Source: Flavipsychrobacter sp.
Lineage (GTDB): Bacteria; Bacteroidota; Bacteroidia; Chitinophagales; Chitinophagaceae
Assembly (NCBI GenBank): GCA_024508935.1
Contig: JANINW010000018.1
Coordinates: forward strand, 253,125 to 317,124
Direction: 5' to 3'
Length of the DNA stretch: 64,000 bases
Below, in pieces: positions 35,908 through 44,076 of this stretch (position 1 is its first letter; every line of letters begins with the position of its first letter). The notes below the pieces were generated by a model, which worked only from the letters and a program-made list of their open reading frames with translations, was not told the origin of the DNA and did no database searches. The translations under genes and the position numbers were made by a program.

Positions 35908-38100
35908 TTAGCGCAGGTACAACAGTTCGCGATATTTTGGCAGCGGCCATGTTTTATCGTCCACCAGCAATTCCAGCTTATCGGCATGGTAGCGTATCTT
36001 ATCAAAGTAGGTTCTTACCTCGTTGCAATACATCGATGCACGCTTGTGCATGTCTTCCACGTTGTTGGCTTTCTTGCGTGCCTCTATCATCGGCTCCACA
36101 TTATCGTTGATCTGCTGAATGTGTTCGCTAATAACTTTCAGCAGGTTCAGCTGTGCTTTATAACTGCTTTCGCCAAGCCCGAGGTCTTTCAGGCCTTTTA
36201 CATTTTCCACAAGCACATTCTGGTAGTTAACGGCAGCAGGCAGTATGTGGTTGGTAGCTATATAGCCCAGTATGCGAGCTTCAATTTGTACCTTCTTTAC
36301 GTACTCTTCCAGCAGTATCTCGTGGCGTGCTTCCAGTTCACGTTCGCTATAGATGCCGTTATTGAAAAATACTTTTTTAGCGGCGTCAGTTACAAATGCA
36401 TCCAGTGCTTCAGGCGTAGTTTTGAAATTGTTCAGGCCGCGTTTCTTAGCTTCTTCTGCCCATTCTTCGCTGTAGTTATCACCTTCAAAACGTATTTTCT
36501 TCGATTTAGAGATATAATCGCGCAATACATGCATGATAGCTATTTCTTTCTTCTCGCCTTTTTCTATCAGCGCATCAACATCTGCTTTGAAAGACTTCAG
36601 AGATTCGGCCATGATGGTATTTAATACCGTCATAGGAGAGCCACAGTTGGCAGAAGAACCTACCGCGCGGAATTCAAACTTGTTGCCGGTGAATGCAAAC
36701 GGGCTGGTACGGTTACGGTCCGTATTGTCCATCAGCAGTTCTGGTATTTGTTTGTGTATATCCAACTTCAGTATCACTTCATCCTGCTCGCTGAATTTAT
36801 CCTTTACACGTGTTTCTATTTCATCCAGTACTTCTGTCAGGTATTTACCTATATATACAGATATGATAGCAGGCGGTGCTTCGTTAGCGCCCAGGCGGTG
36901 GTCGTTATTGGCAGAAGCAATAGCGGCGCGCATCAGGTCGGCATGGTCATGTACTGCTTTGATAGCGTTTACGAAGAACGTAAGAAACATCAGGTTGGTA
37001 CGTGGTGTTTTACCGGGTGCCAGCAGGTTCACGCCTGTATCAGTAGCAAGGCTCCAGTTATTGTGCTTACCACTACCGTTTACCCCGGCAAATGGTTTTT
37101 CGTGCAGCAATACTTTCAGCTTATGGCGCTTGGCCACTTTATTCATTACATCCATCAGCAGCGAGTTGTGGTCTACTGCTATGTTCACTTCTTCAAATAT
37201 AGGTGCGCACTCAAACTGGCCGGGTGCTACCTCGTTGTGACGGGTGCGCAGCGGAATACCCAGTTTGTATGATTCCTGCTCGAAATCTTGCATGAACTCA
37301 TACACACGGTCAGGTATAGAACCGAAATAGTGGTCTTCCAGTTGCTGTCCTTTTGCAGGAGAATGTCCTACCAGTGTGCGTCCGCACATTACAAGGTCGG
37401 GGCGAGCATTGGCCAGGGTTTCATCTACAACAAAATACTCTTGTTCCCAGCCGAGGGTAGTAGTTACTTTGGTAACGTTTTTATCAAAATAGTGGCATAC
37501 ATCAACGGCAGCTTTTTCGAGGGCGCCGATAGATTTCAGCAGCGGCGCTTTATAATCCAGCGATTCGCCGTTGTATGCTATGAATATAGTAGGTATGCAA
37601 AGTGTTTTACCATGTCCTGCTTCCATAATGAAAGCCGGAGAAGAAGGATCCCATGCGGTATAACCACGCGCTTCGAAAGTGGCACGTATACCACCGTTAG
37701 GGAAACTTGACGCATCAGGCTCCTGCTGTATCAGCGCATCACCGTCAAATAGTTCGATAGCCGTACCATCACTTTTTATAGTGAAGAAAGAATCGTGCTT
37801 TTCGGCGGTAGTACCTGTAAGCGGCTGGAACCAGTGTGTAAAGTGTGTAACACCACGTTCTTCAGCCCAGGCTTTCATACCTGCAGCGATCTGGTCGGCC
37901 ATCTTTCTATCGATCTTAGAACCGGATTTAGCTGAGTTCATCAGGCTCTTGTAAGCCTCATCACTCAGGCATTCGCGCATGGCGCGGCCCGTAAATACAT
38001 TGCTGCCGAACATAGCGGTGATCTTCTTACCACCATAGTGGGCGATCTTCTTGTCTTCGGAAGCAAGTTCTTGCAGTGCGAGATAGCGTAAAGATGACAT
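35908..38100 (-). CDS. glnN: Glutamine synthetase type III
   Basis: A 730-residue GSIII enzyme, which makes glutamine from glutamate, ammonia and ATP as a large dodecamer. N-terminal GSIII domain: AMFGSNVFTGRAMRECLS and THFTHWFQPLTG. Catalytic core: GWEQEYFVVD, GVNGSGKHNNWS and LGANEAPPAI, which hold the metal- and ATP-binding residues. The long C-terminal tail (~residues 580-730) is typical of type III, which is common in Bacteroidota. Length is normal. A consensus promoter is seen upstream and a strong terminator downstream, so it is a single-gene transcript. Confidence 0.95.
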   Translation of the reverse strand: MSSLRYLALQELASEDKKIAHYGGKKITAMFGSNVFTGRAMRECLSDEAYKSLMNSAKSGSKIDRKMADQIAAGMKAWAEERGVTHFTHWFQPLTGTTAEKHDSFFTIKSDGTAIELFDGDALIQQEPDASSFPNGGIRATFEARGYTAWDPSSPAFIMEAGHGKTLCIPTIFIAYNGESLDYKAPLLKSIGALEKAAVDVCHYFDKNVTKVTTTLGWEQEYFVVDETLANARPDLVMCGRTLVGHSPAKGQQLEDHYFGSIPDRVYEFMQDFEQESYKLGIPLRTRHNEVAPGQFECAPIFEEVNIAVDHNSLLMDVMNKVAKRHKLKVLLHEKPFAGVNGSGKHNNWSLATDTGVNLLAPGKTPRTNLMFLTFFVNAIKAVHDHADLMRAAIASANNDHRLGANEAPPAIISVYIGKYLTEVLDEIETRVKDKFSEQDEVILKLDIHKQIPELLMDNTDRNRTSPFAFTGNKFEFRAVGSSANCGSPMTVLNTIMAESLKSFKADVDALIEKGEKKEIAIMHVLRDYISKSKKIRFEGDNYSEEWAEEAKKRGLNNFKTTPEALDAFVTDAAKKVFFNNGIYSERELEARHEILLEEYVKKVQIEARILGYIATNHILPAAVNYQNVLVENVKGLKDLGLGESSYKAQLNLLKVISEHIQQINDNVEPMIEARKKANNVEDMHKRASMYCNEVRTYFDKIRYHADKLELLVDDKTWPLPKYRELLYLR

Positions 38101-38117
38101 AAATATTAAATTTTGAG

Positions 38118-38150
38118 CAAATTTATATAAAATCTCCTTTCCTACCCAAA
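38118..38150 (-). promoter_or_regulatory. Predicted promoter of glnN
   Basis: Minus-strand TAAATTTG (38118-38125) with an upstream TTTG (38147-38150) 21 bases away fits the phylum consensus. The start of transcription would lie near 38111, giving a short leader. Confidence 0.5.
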
Positions 38151-38197
38151 TTTTTCAGAAGAAAAGAACAATTTATTAATATTAAAATAATTATGTT

Positions 38198-38842
38198 TTA
38201 TTTTTTAAATGGATGGAAAATCGCATCATGTACCACAAATGCACAGCTAAAATCCTGTTCTACAATACCTTGTATCAAAATTTCCCCGGCCGGCTCAATT
38301 AAATGCATTAAAATTTTAATATCAAAATGTTTGCTGTTTTTGCCTTGATGCTGGATTGGCATGTGGTCAATAAATTCTACCCCCCTGCGGCCTTGCCATT
38401 TATAGGCGGCTTCTTTAGCGCTCCAGGCCAATGTGATCAGTTTAGGGTCTGTACCGATGATTGCCTGTTCTGCCGGTGAAAGGAATTTATACTGAATGCG
38501 TTCTATATTAGGGTGCCAGCATTGTATATCTATACCGCATTCAACATAAGGGCTCACAATTGCTGCTACATATGGCCAGGAATGTGATATGGAAAAATAA
38601 TATTCGTTATTGTCTATCCGTGGCTTATCGTGCTCATCAGGGTGTATGTTCAGCAGCGGGAAATCTTCTTTGAGGTGCTTTAGCAAAAAACGGCCTGCCA
38701 GTCTTTCAAGCCGGCGCTTCTCCGCTTTAATATCCGGCGCAGGTAAACCTGTGCGTTCAATAAAAAAACTTTCAGGTTCATCTATCTTCCAGATGGCTGC
38801 AAGGCTGTATTTATCACTGCTCCATTCGCGGTACAAAGACAT
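38198..38842 (-). CDS. 4'-phosphopantetheinyl transferase
   Basis: A 214-residue Sfp-type 4'-phosphopantetheinyl transferase, which moves the phosphopantetheine arm from coenzyme A to carrier proteins. Signature motifs: FSISHSWPYVA, CGIDIQCW with the Mg-binding Asp, and LAWSAKEAAYKWQGRRG with the Glu and Lys of the W-x-x-K-E-A-x-x-K motif. Half-size of the doubled Sfp fold is complete, unlike the short AcpS type. A TATTTTTG -7-like element lies upstream; no carrier protein gene is nearby. Confidence 0.9.
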   Translation of the reverse strand: MSLYREWSSDKYSLAAIWKIDEPESFFIERTGLPAPDIKAEKRRLERLAGRFLLKHLKEDFPLLNIHPDEHDKPRIDNNEYYFSISHSWPYVAAIVSPYVECGIDIQCWHPNIERIQYKFLSPAEQAIIGTDPKLITLAWSAKEAAYKWQGRRGVEFIDHMPIQHQGKNSKHFDIKILMHLIEPAGEILIQGIVEQDFSCAFVVHDAIFHPFKK

Positions 38843-38867
38843 AGGGACTGTACGGCTGATTTTTTTT

Positions 38868-38875
38868 CAAAAATA
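38868..38875 (-). promoter_or_regulatory. Possible -7 element of the phosphopantetheinyl transferase gene
   Basis: Minus-strand TATTTTTG matches TAnnTTTG, 26 bases before the start codon. No clear -33 partner is seen at the usual spacing. Confidence 0.3.
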
Positions 38876-38976
38876 TACTTTTAAAAGCCCGGAAACACTG
38901 TAAATATTCCATTTCTTTGAGAATTGGCAGGCTTATTGCTGAATCAAACTAAACTCAAAATTTAAATTCTTAAAAA

Positions 38977-39786
38977 ATGAAGAAACTAGTATTAGGTCTG
39001 ACCCTGACCGCCCTTTCTTTTTCAGTATTTGCGCAGGATGATAAACAGGATGAAGAGTACGAGCTGCGTGGTAATGAAAAGTACGGCTACATTATTACAG
39101 AAAAAGGTGATAAGATAGAAGGTATTGTGAAGCTGATGGGGAACGAAGAAACTCCGTGGGTGAACCAGAAGAAAGTAAAATTCATTGCAAAATCAGACAT
39201 CGACGCATCTAAAAACAGGCAGCGCCTGAAAAAAATGGATACCGATGACCTGAAAGAATACGTAGCCATAGACGGTGATAAGGAACGCCATTTCCGCCTG
39301 GTGAAATGGAATAACACCCGCGAAGGCCTGATGAGCGAAGGTGGTGGCCTGGGCGGTACGCTTAAAAAAGCAAAGAACCTGTCTACTACCAGGCATATGG
39401 CCGAAGTAATGGTAGATGGCAAGATCAGTGTTTTCCGCCTGTATGGCTATCCTGCTACTGTTGCTGTAGGGAAAGGCGATGTAGAGCAAATGGAAAGGGA
39501 AACCAAAGAACTGAGGGAGAACCCTACCGTACTGGTACAAAAAGAAGATGGTAAAGTAGAAGCTTTCCAGGCAGATGATATTAAAGACCTGGTGAAGGAC
39601 TGCGATATGGTAAAAGAAAAGCTGGAAGCGGGTAAATACGCTTCTTACGACCCTGCAAAACAGGAGAAGAAAAGAAGCGGTATGGGCAAACTGATAAAAA
39701 ATGAAGTAGACCGTGCCGGTATGGGTGGTACACTGCTTACTATGGCACAGGAAGTTTTTGGCGATTACAATGCTAATTGCAAATAA
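38977..39786 (+). CDS. Secreted protein of unknown function
   Basis: A 269-residue protein with a clean signal peptide (MKKLVLGLTLTALSFSVFAQ). The mature protein is rich in Lys, Glu and Asp, with a region of alternating strands (~residues 35-170, including GYIITEKGDKIEGIVKLMG and FRLYGYPATVAVG) and a helical Lys/Glu tail (~residues 171-265). It ends with an isolated Cys (NANCK). No family recognised. Not lipid-anchored by its signal. Single gene with its own terminator. Confidence 0.7.
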   Translation: MKKLVLGLTLTALSFSVFAQDDKQDEEYELRGNEKYGYIITEKGDKIEGIVKLMGNEETPWVNQKKVKFIAKSDIDASKNRQRLKKMDTDDLKEYVAIDGDKERHFRLVKWNNTREGLMSEGGGLGGTLKKAKNLSTTRHMAEVMVDGKISVFRLYGYPATVAVGKGDVEQMERETKELRENPTVLVQKEDGKVEAFQADDIKDLVKDCDMVKEKLEAGKYASYDPAKQEKKRSGMGKLIKNEVDRAGMGGTLLTMAQEVFGDYNANCK

Positions 39787-39812
39787 TTATTCCCCGTATA
39801 ATATATTTGAAG

Positions 39813-39837
39813 GCGGCTCATGTGAGCCGCTTTTTTT
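39813..39837 (+). terminator. Intrinsic terminator
   Basis: Perfect 8-bp stem GCGGCTCA/TGAGCCGC (39813-39820 with 39823-39830) with a two-base loop and seven T after it. Ends the upstream secreted protein gene. Confidence 0.85.
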
Positions 39838-39897
39838 ATTGTCCACAAAATATTGACATCATAATTTTACCCGTCACTACATCAGCCAATTAGCTGT

Positions 39898-39905
39898 TAT
39901 ATTTG
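39898..39905 (+). promoter_or_regulatory. Possible -7 element of dcd
   Basis: TATATTTG matches TAnnTTTG just five bases before the dcd start codon, so the transcript would be leaderless or begin inside the gene. No -33 element is seen at the expected distance. Confidence 0.3.
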
Positions 39906-39910
39906 CTGCC

Positions 39911-40447
39911 ATGATACTTTCCGATAAGCGCATACTGGAAGAAATGGAAAAAGGCACGATCAAAATAACGCCTTACGACCGTGAAAGCCTGGGCAGCAAT
40001 AGTTATGATGTGCACCTGGGCGCTACGCTGGCTACTTATAAAGAGCATATACTGGATGCTAAAAAGCATAATACGATAGAGTACTTCGAGATACCGGATG
40101 AAGGCTTTGTGCTGTACCCGCATATATTTTACCTGGGTGTAACACAGGAGTATACCGAAACACATGCACACGTACCTTTCCTGGAAGGTAAGTCGAGCAC
40201 AGGCCGCCTGGGTATAGATATACATGCTACTGCAGGCAAAGGCGATGTAGGCTTTTGCGGCAACTGGACACTGGAAATATCTGTAAAACAACCGGTGAAA
40301 ATATATAAAGGCATGCCTATCGGCCAGCTCATATACTTCCCGGTAGAGGGTGAAATAGAAGTGAAGTACAACCAGAAGGGCAATGCGAAATATAGCCAGC
40401 AGCCCGATAAGCCAATAGAAAGCATGATGTGGAAGAATAAATTCTAA
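39911..40447 (+). CDS. dcd: dCTP deaminase
   Basis: A 178-residue enzyme of the dUTPase/dCTP deaminase fold that converts dCTP to dUTP for thymidylate synthesis. Family start MILSDKRILEEM and core EGKSSTGRLGIDIHATAG, where the Ser/Arg and the following region contact phosphate and the acidic residue in TLEISVK helps activate water. Length is normal. Cytoplasmic homotrimer expected. Single gene closed by a strong bidirectional terminator. Confidence 0.93.
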   Translation: MILSDKRILEEMEKGTIKITPYDRESLGSNSYDVHLGATLATYKEHILDAKKHNTIEYFEIPDEGFVLYPHIFYLGVTQEYTETHAHVPFLEGKSSTGRLGIDIHATAGKGDVGFCGNWTLEISVKQPVKIYKGMPIGQLIYFPVEGEIEVKYNQKGNAKYSQQPDKPIESMMWKNKF

Positions 40448-40464
40448 AACACAGCAATTTTTAC

Positions 40465-40501
40465 AAATAATAAACGCCTGCTTAACAGGCGTTTATTATT
40501 T
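40465..40501. terminator. Bidirectional intrinsic terminator after dcd
   Basis: A perfect 16-bp stem (40465-40480 with 40486-40501) with a five-base loop; A/T-rich on both flanks, so it can serve dcd and the convergent lipoprotein gene. Confidence 0.85.
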
Positions 40502-40514
40502 GCGGGTGTACCGG

Positions 40515-40964
40515 TCAGAACACATTCAATTTCTTTTTGCCGGCATAATGCACCGGGATATTTATATAAACACCTTTGCCCGCTTTTACAAAGCCTTCCA
40601 GCCGTACATTCACTTCTTTATTGGCCATTAGTTCCAGGCCGTTAGATATAACGCCTTTCAGGTCCGCATTGAGGGCAACCGGCAATAAAAATGTATCCAG
40701 GCCAGGTACTTCGTATTTCTGCTCTAAAAAAGCCTTCCCCACCAGCTTTTCGTTGATATAAAGATTTACATCTGCATCTTTCAGGGTCATGCCATGCTTA
40801 TTCGGATTATAAAACTGCACATCCATACCTATTTCCGGATGCAGGCTTATTTTATTCACCCTGAAGTTCTTTACATCCTGGTAAACCAGGTCTTTAGGGC
40901 TGGCGCAAGATGTTAACAAAGCTGCACAAATAACAATCATTAACAATAGTTCTATCCTTTTCAT
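40515..40964 (-). CDS. LEA type 2-like lipoprotein
   Basis: A 149-residue lipoprotein: hydrophobic signal with lipobox LLTSC (Cys20). Residues ~30-140 resemble a WHy/LEA_2 domain (MDVQFYNPNKHGMTLKDAD, then a strand-rich end with YINIPVHY). Such domains in bacterial lipoproteins are linked with stress or envelope roles but the function here is unknown. Divergent from a region with a possible small transcript. Confidence 0.8.
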   Translation of the reverse strand: MKRIELLLMIVICAALLTSCASPKDLVYQDVKNFRVNKISLHPEIGMDVQFYNPNKHGMTLKDADVNLYINEKLVGKAFLEQKYEVPGLDTFLLPVALNADLKGVISNGLELMANKEVNVRLEGFVKAGKGVYINIPVHYAGKKKLNVF

Positions 40965-41263
40965 ATCAATTTCCAGGAGATGGTTTTATCGCTAAAGTAT
41001 AATACTGTAGCGGGTTTCCGCATTTCTACCACTAAAATCAGGCCAATATTTGCTGTTAATTGCTTGTTAACCGCTTGTAAACAAAGGGTTAACGATGCCC
41101 AAATATTTTCTAAGCCCTGTTTACCGAACAATATTTGTGTCAGCAAACGGAGAAAACGTTTGGCATTAGCAAGTTCTCTCTCTTATCCCTTATACAGAAG
41201 GGCCCTATACAGGGCCTTTTTTTATTTCTCTATGTTTAACTTTAGTCCTGTAAACAACCACCG
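40965..41263. other. Intergenic region with hairpins and a terminator (possible small RNA or leader)
   Basis: The largest gene-free gap here (299 bases). It holds an inverted repeat GTTAACC (41066-41072) / GGTTAAC (41087-41093), a second short stem (GCAAACG/CGTTTGGC with one bulge, about 41142-41166) and a terminator-like hairpin at 41201-41216 with a T-run. No protein-coding frame is credible. It could be a small RNA, an osmC leader with attenuation, or read-through control. Confidence 0.25.
41201..41224 (+). terminator. Terminator-like hairpin before the OsmC gene
   Basis: Stem GGCCCT/AGGGCC (41201-41206 with 41211-41216), four-base loop, then seven T. It has no annotated upstream gene on this strand. 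Confidence 0.6.
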
Positions 41264-41734
41264 ATGGGAAAACAGCATAATTATGCCACCACCATTACCT
41301 GGACAGGCAATAATGGGGAAGGCACCAACGACTACAGGAATTACGAACGCAGCCATACTTTGTCTGTAGCCGGCAAACAGGATATACTTTGTTCTTCTGA
41401 TACACCTTTCAGGGGAGATGGCAGCAAACATAACCCGGAGGATATGCTGCTGGCATCGTTATCCAGTTGTCATATGCTGTGGTACCTGCATTTGTGTGCT
41501 GATGCCGGGGTTATCGTCACGGATTATGTAGATAATGCAACCGGTACTATGGAAGAACTACCAACCGGAGGCGGCCATTTTACAGAAGTGGTATTACACC
41601 CGGTTGTTAAGGTAAAGGATGCAGGCATGATAGAAAAAGCCAATGCACTGCACGATAAAGCACACGAAAAATGTTTTATTGCCAATTCATGCAATTTTCC
41701 GGTAAGGCACGAACCTAAAGCAGTGGTAGCCTGA
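41264..41734 (+). CDS. OsmC family protein
   Basis: A 156-residue OsmC/Ohr-superfamily protein. Members are homodimeric peroxidases or related proteins using two cysteines; here the probable pair is the Cys in LSSCHMLWYLHL and the Cys in HEKCFIANSC. The N terminus YATTITWTGNNGEGT and D-x-P-F-x-G-D (SDTPFRGDG) fit the OsmC-like rather than Ohr branch. Cytoplasmic; organic peroxide defence is the family's best known role but is not certain for this branch. Its stop overlaps the next ATG (TGATG). Confidence 0.88.
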   Translation: MGKQHNYATTITWTGNNGEGTNDYRNYERSHTLSVAGKQDILCSSDTPFRGDGSKHNPEDMLLASLSSCHMLWYLHLCADAGVIVTDYVDNATGTMEELPTGGGHFTEVVLHPVVKVKDAGMIEKANALHDKAHEKCFIANSCNFPVRHEPKAVVA

Positions 41735-42192
41735 TGAGCAATATTGTATTACGCCCATACCAGGCAAATGATTTTAACCAGGTCATCCAATTATTCCTGC
41801 TGAACACACCGAAATATTTTTGTCCGCCGGAGCAGCATGACCTGGAAAGCTTTCTGAAAGATGAATTGGAATACTACTATGTAGCGGCTGACGGAGTGGA
41901 TATACTTGCCTGCGGCGGTTGCAATGTGGAAGGGCAAACCGGCTGGCTATCGTGGTATATGGTACATCCATCGCATCATGGCAAAGGGTTAGGCCGTATG
42001 CTGGCAGAACATAATCTCAAAATATTGGAGCGTAATGAGCAGGTAACAGATATACAAGTGCGCACATCGCAACTGGTATACCCCTTTTACGAGAAATTAG
42101 GCTTTGAATTATATGAAACCAAAGACGACTACTGGGGCAAAGGCATGCACCTGTATAAAATGAAATTAAACCGCAAGCTATCTGCCAAATAG
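41734..42192 (+). CDS. GNAT N-acetyltransferase
   Basis: A 152-residue GNAT acetyltransferase with motif A WYMVHPSHHGKGLGRMLAEH (the R/Q-x-x-G-x-G/A loop is HHGKGLG) and IQVRTSQLVYPFYEKLGFEL as motif B. Substrate unknown. Overlaps the OsmC stop by one base, so likely translated from the same transcript; no link in function is evident. Confidence 0.85.
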   Translation: MSNIVLRPYQANDFNQVIQLFLLNTPKYFCPPEQHDLESFLKDELEYYYVAADGVDILACGGCNVEGQTGWLSWYMVHPSHHGKGLGRMLAEHNLKILERNEQVTDIQVRTSQLVYPFYEKLGFELYETKDDYWGKGMHLYKMKLNRKLSAK

Positions 42193-42240
42193 CCGGCATT
42201 ACATTAGCTAATTGAGTATTTTAGCGCAAATTTTTGAAGG

Positions 42241-42951
42241 ATGAATAAAGTTGTAGCCAACGCAGACGAAGCGATAAAAGATATAGAATCGGGTATGACC
42301 CTGATGCTGGGCGGCTTCGGTTTGTGCGGCATTCCTGAAAACTGCATATCGGCATTGGTACGTAAGGGCGTCAATAACCTTACCTGCATATCCAATAATG
42401 CAGGAGTAGATGATTTTGGTATAGGCCTGATGCTGCAAGGTCGGCAAGTAAAGAAAATGATATCTTCTTATGTAGGCGAGAATGCAGAATTTGAACGCCA
42501 GTTGCTGAGCGGCGAACTGGAAGTAGAACTGGTACCGCAGGGCACATTGGCTACACGCTGCATGGCTTCTGGTTATGGTATGCCTGCCGTGTACCTGCTG
42601 GCAGGTGTTGGCACAGAGGTGGCAGAAGGAAAAGAAGTACGCAATTTTAATGGTAAAGATTACCTGCTGGAATATGCTTTCGATTCTGACTATGCAATAG
42701 TGAAAGCATGGAAAGGTGATACGCAGGGCAACCTGGTATATAAAGAAACAGCCCGCAATTTCAATCCCATGATGGCTATGGCCGGGAAGATAACCATTGC
42801 AGAAGTTGAAGAACTGGTACCTGCAGGGGAACTGGACCCGAATGAAATTCATACACCCGGCATATATGTGCACCGCATATTCCAGGGCAGCAATTATGAA
42901 AAACGCATTGAACAAAGGACTGTAAGACCCCAAACCCCTAAAGGGGCTTAG
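42241..42951 (+). CDS. scoA: Succinyl-CoA:3-ketoacid CoA transferase subunit A
   Basis: A 236-residue alpha subunit of the CoA transferase that activates acetoacetate with succinyl-CoA. Family blocks: MTLMLGGFGLCGIPENCI at residues 20-37, LTCISNNAGVDDFGIGLM, ELVPQGTLATRCMASGYGMP, and HTPGIYVHRIFQG near the end. The last eight residues and the stop codon are encoded by the left arm of a repeat element, so the natural C terminus (usually a short Lys/Arg-rich tail after RTVR) seems replaced. Followed by scoB 61 bases later. Confidence 0.93.
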   Translation: MNKVVANADEAIKDIESGMTLMLGGFGLCGIPENCISALVRKGVNNLTCISNNAGVDDFGIGLMLQGRQVKKMISSYVGENAEFERQLLSGELEVELVPQGTLATRCMASGYGMPAVYLLAGVGTEVAEGKEVRNFNGKDYLLEYAFDSDYAIVKAWKGDTQGNLVYKETARNFNPMMAMAGKITIAEVEELVPAGELDPNEIHTPGIYVHRIFQGSNYEKRIEQRTVRPQTPKGA

Positions 42952-43012
42952 TAAAGGGTATTGAGCAGGAAATTAATTTATAACAAATAAAAGCCCCTTT
43001 GGGGGTTTGGGT
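42925..43012. repeat. Family B hairpin element between scoA and scoB
   Basis: The left arm at 42929-42948 is CCCAAACCCCTAAAGGGGCT, the exact reverse complement of the right arms before nuoE and nuoL, and it encodes the scoA C terminus. The right arm at 42992-43011, AGCCCCTTTGGGGGTTTGGG, differs by one base and is followed by T and the scoB ATG. An AT-rich loop lies between. Confidence 0.75.
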
Positions 43013-43669
43013 ATGGGTTTAAATAAAGAACAAATAGCACAACGTATAGCGCAAGAATTGCAGGATGGTTTTTATGTGAACCTGGGTATAGGTATCCCTA
43101 CACTGGTGGCCAATTATATACCGCAGGGTGTGAACGTAGTACTGCAAAGCGAAAATGGTTTATTGGGCATGGGGCCTTTCCCTTTTGAAGGTGAAGAGGA
43201 CGCAGACCTGATAAATGCAGGTAAACAAACCATCACTACGTTACCAGGTTCGGCGTTTTTCGACAGCGCCATGAGCTTTGGTATGATACGTGCCGGCAAG
43301 GTAGACCTGACCGTACTGGGCGCTATGGAAGTAGCTGATAACGGCGATATAGCCAACTGGAAGATACCCGGCAAAATGGTAAAAGGCATGGGTGGTGCTA
43401 TGGACCTGGTAGCTGCTGCCAAAAATATAATTGTAGCCATGCAGCATACCAACCCGAAAGGAGAAAGCAAGCTGCTGCCAAAATGTACCCTGCCGCTTAC
43501 CGGCGTGGGTTGCGTAAAGAAAATAGTAAGCGACCTAGGTGTATTTGATGTGACACCCGATGGCTTCCGTTGTATAGAACGCGCACCCGGTGTGAGTGTA
43601 GACGAGATAAAAGCTAAAACAGCAGGCAGGCTTGTAATAGCTGATGATGTAAAGGAGATGGCATTTTGA
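43013..43669 (+). CDS. scoB: Succinyl-CoA:3-ketoacid CoA transferase subunit B
   Basis: A 218-residue beta subunit carrying the catalytic Glu47 ([11 protein letters not shown]) that forms the glutamyl-CoA intermediate. Other blocks: [18 protein letters not shown] and [20 protein letters not shown]. Together with ScoA it forms the active heterotetramer. A TTG six bases upstream (43007) is in frame but inside the repeat element; ATG at 43013 fits. Its TGA overlaps the TTG start of the next gene. Confidence 0.94.
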   Translation: MGLNKEQIAQRIAQELQDGFYVNLGIGIPTLVANYIPQGVNVVLQSENGLLGMGPFPFEGEEDADLINAGKQTITTLPGSAFFDSAMSFGMIRAGKVDLTVLGAMEVADNGDIANWKIPGKMVKGMGGAMDLVAAAKNIIVAMQHTNPKGESKLLPKCTLPLTGVGCVKKIVSDLGVFDVTPDGFRCIERAPGVSVDEIKAKTAGRLVIADDVKEMAF

Positions 43670-44013
43670 GCAGGATATTAGTTTACCACAACGGCGAATG
43701 CAGTAAATGTAAAGAGCTGACAGAAATACTTTCGGATAAAGGTTTACCGGTAGACTATAAATTTTACCTGCACGAAGCTTTGACAATAACTGAGCTCAAA
43801 GACTTATTGCAAAAGTTGCAGCTGCCCGCTACCGATTTGTTACGGCAGTCGGAGCCTTTGTTTGCGGCACAGTATGATGGAAAGCAGTTTACCGATGATG
43901 AGTGGCTGCAAATAATTGTAGATCACCCGGTATTGCTGCAAAGGCCTATAGTAGTGTTCGATGATAAAGCCATCATAGCCCGGCCACCCGCAAAAGTGTT
44001 AGAGATACTTTAA
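43666..44013 (+). CDS. ArsC/Spx-family protein with TTG start
   Basis: A 115-residue thioredoxin-fold protein of the arsenate reductase (ArsC)/Spx group. The redox motif is Cys12-x-x-Cys15 ([10 protein letters not shown]), with [16 protein letters not shown] as the family's cis-Pro and end region. It may be a glutaredoxin-like reductase; arsenate reduction is not proven by these motifs. The only in-frame start is TTG at 43666, whose bases overlap the scoB stop (TTGA), so translation is probably coupled to scoB. Length matches short ArsC-like proteins. Confidence 0.8.
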   Translation: MSRILVYHNGECSKCKELTEILSDKGLPVDYKFYLHEALTITELKDLLQKLQLPATDLLRQSEPLFAAQYDGKQFTDDEWLQIIVDHPVLLQRPIVVFDDKAIIARPPAKVLEIL

Positions 44014-44015
44014 TT

Positions 44016-44039
44016 AATAACCCTCGTAAGAGGGTTATT
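44016..44039 (+). terminator. Hairpin after the ArsC-like gene
   Basis: Perfect 10-bp stem AATAACCCTC/GAGGGTTATT with a GTAA tetraloop right after the stop codon, followed by a weak T-rich tract. Probably the terminator of the scoAB-arsC transcript. Confidence 0.55.
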
Positions 44040-44076
44040 CTGTTATATGCAGAAATAGTTTTTTATTTTTATTGAA

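Noticed and set aside
35855-35950. N-terminal extension of the methyltransferase to 35950
   Set aside because: It runs through the glutamine synthetase terminator and into the end of that gene; the family start is at 35854.
35899-37710. Long open frames on the plus strand opposite glutamine synthetase III (for example 36533-37240)
   Set aside because: They overlap a well-supported gene on the other strand, show no protein motifs or plausible signals, and follow the third-position pattern of glnN.
43666-44013. Naming the ArsC-like gene arsC
   Set aside because: The Cys-x-x-Cys thioredoxin-fold motif does not fix the substrate, and no arsenic-resistance genes are nearby.
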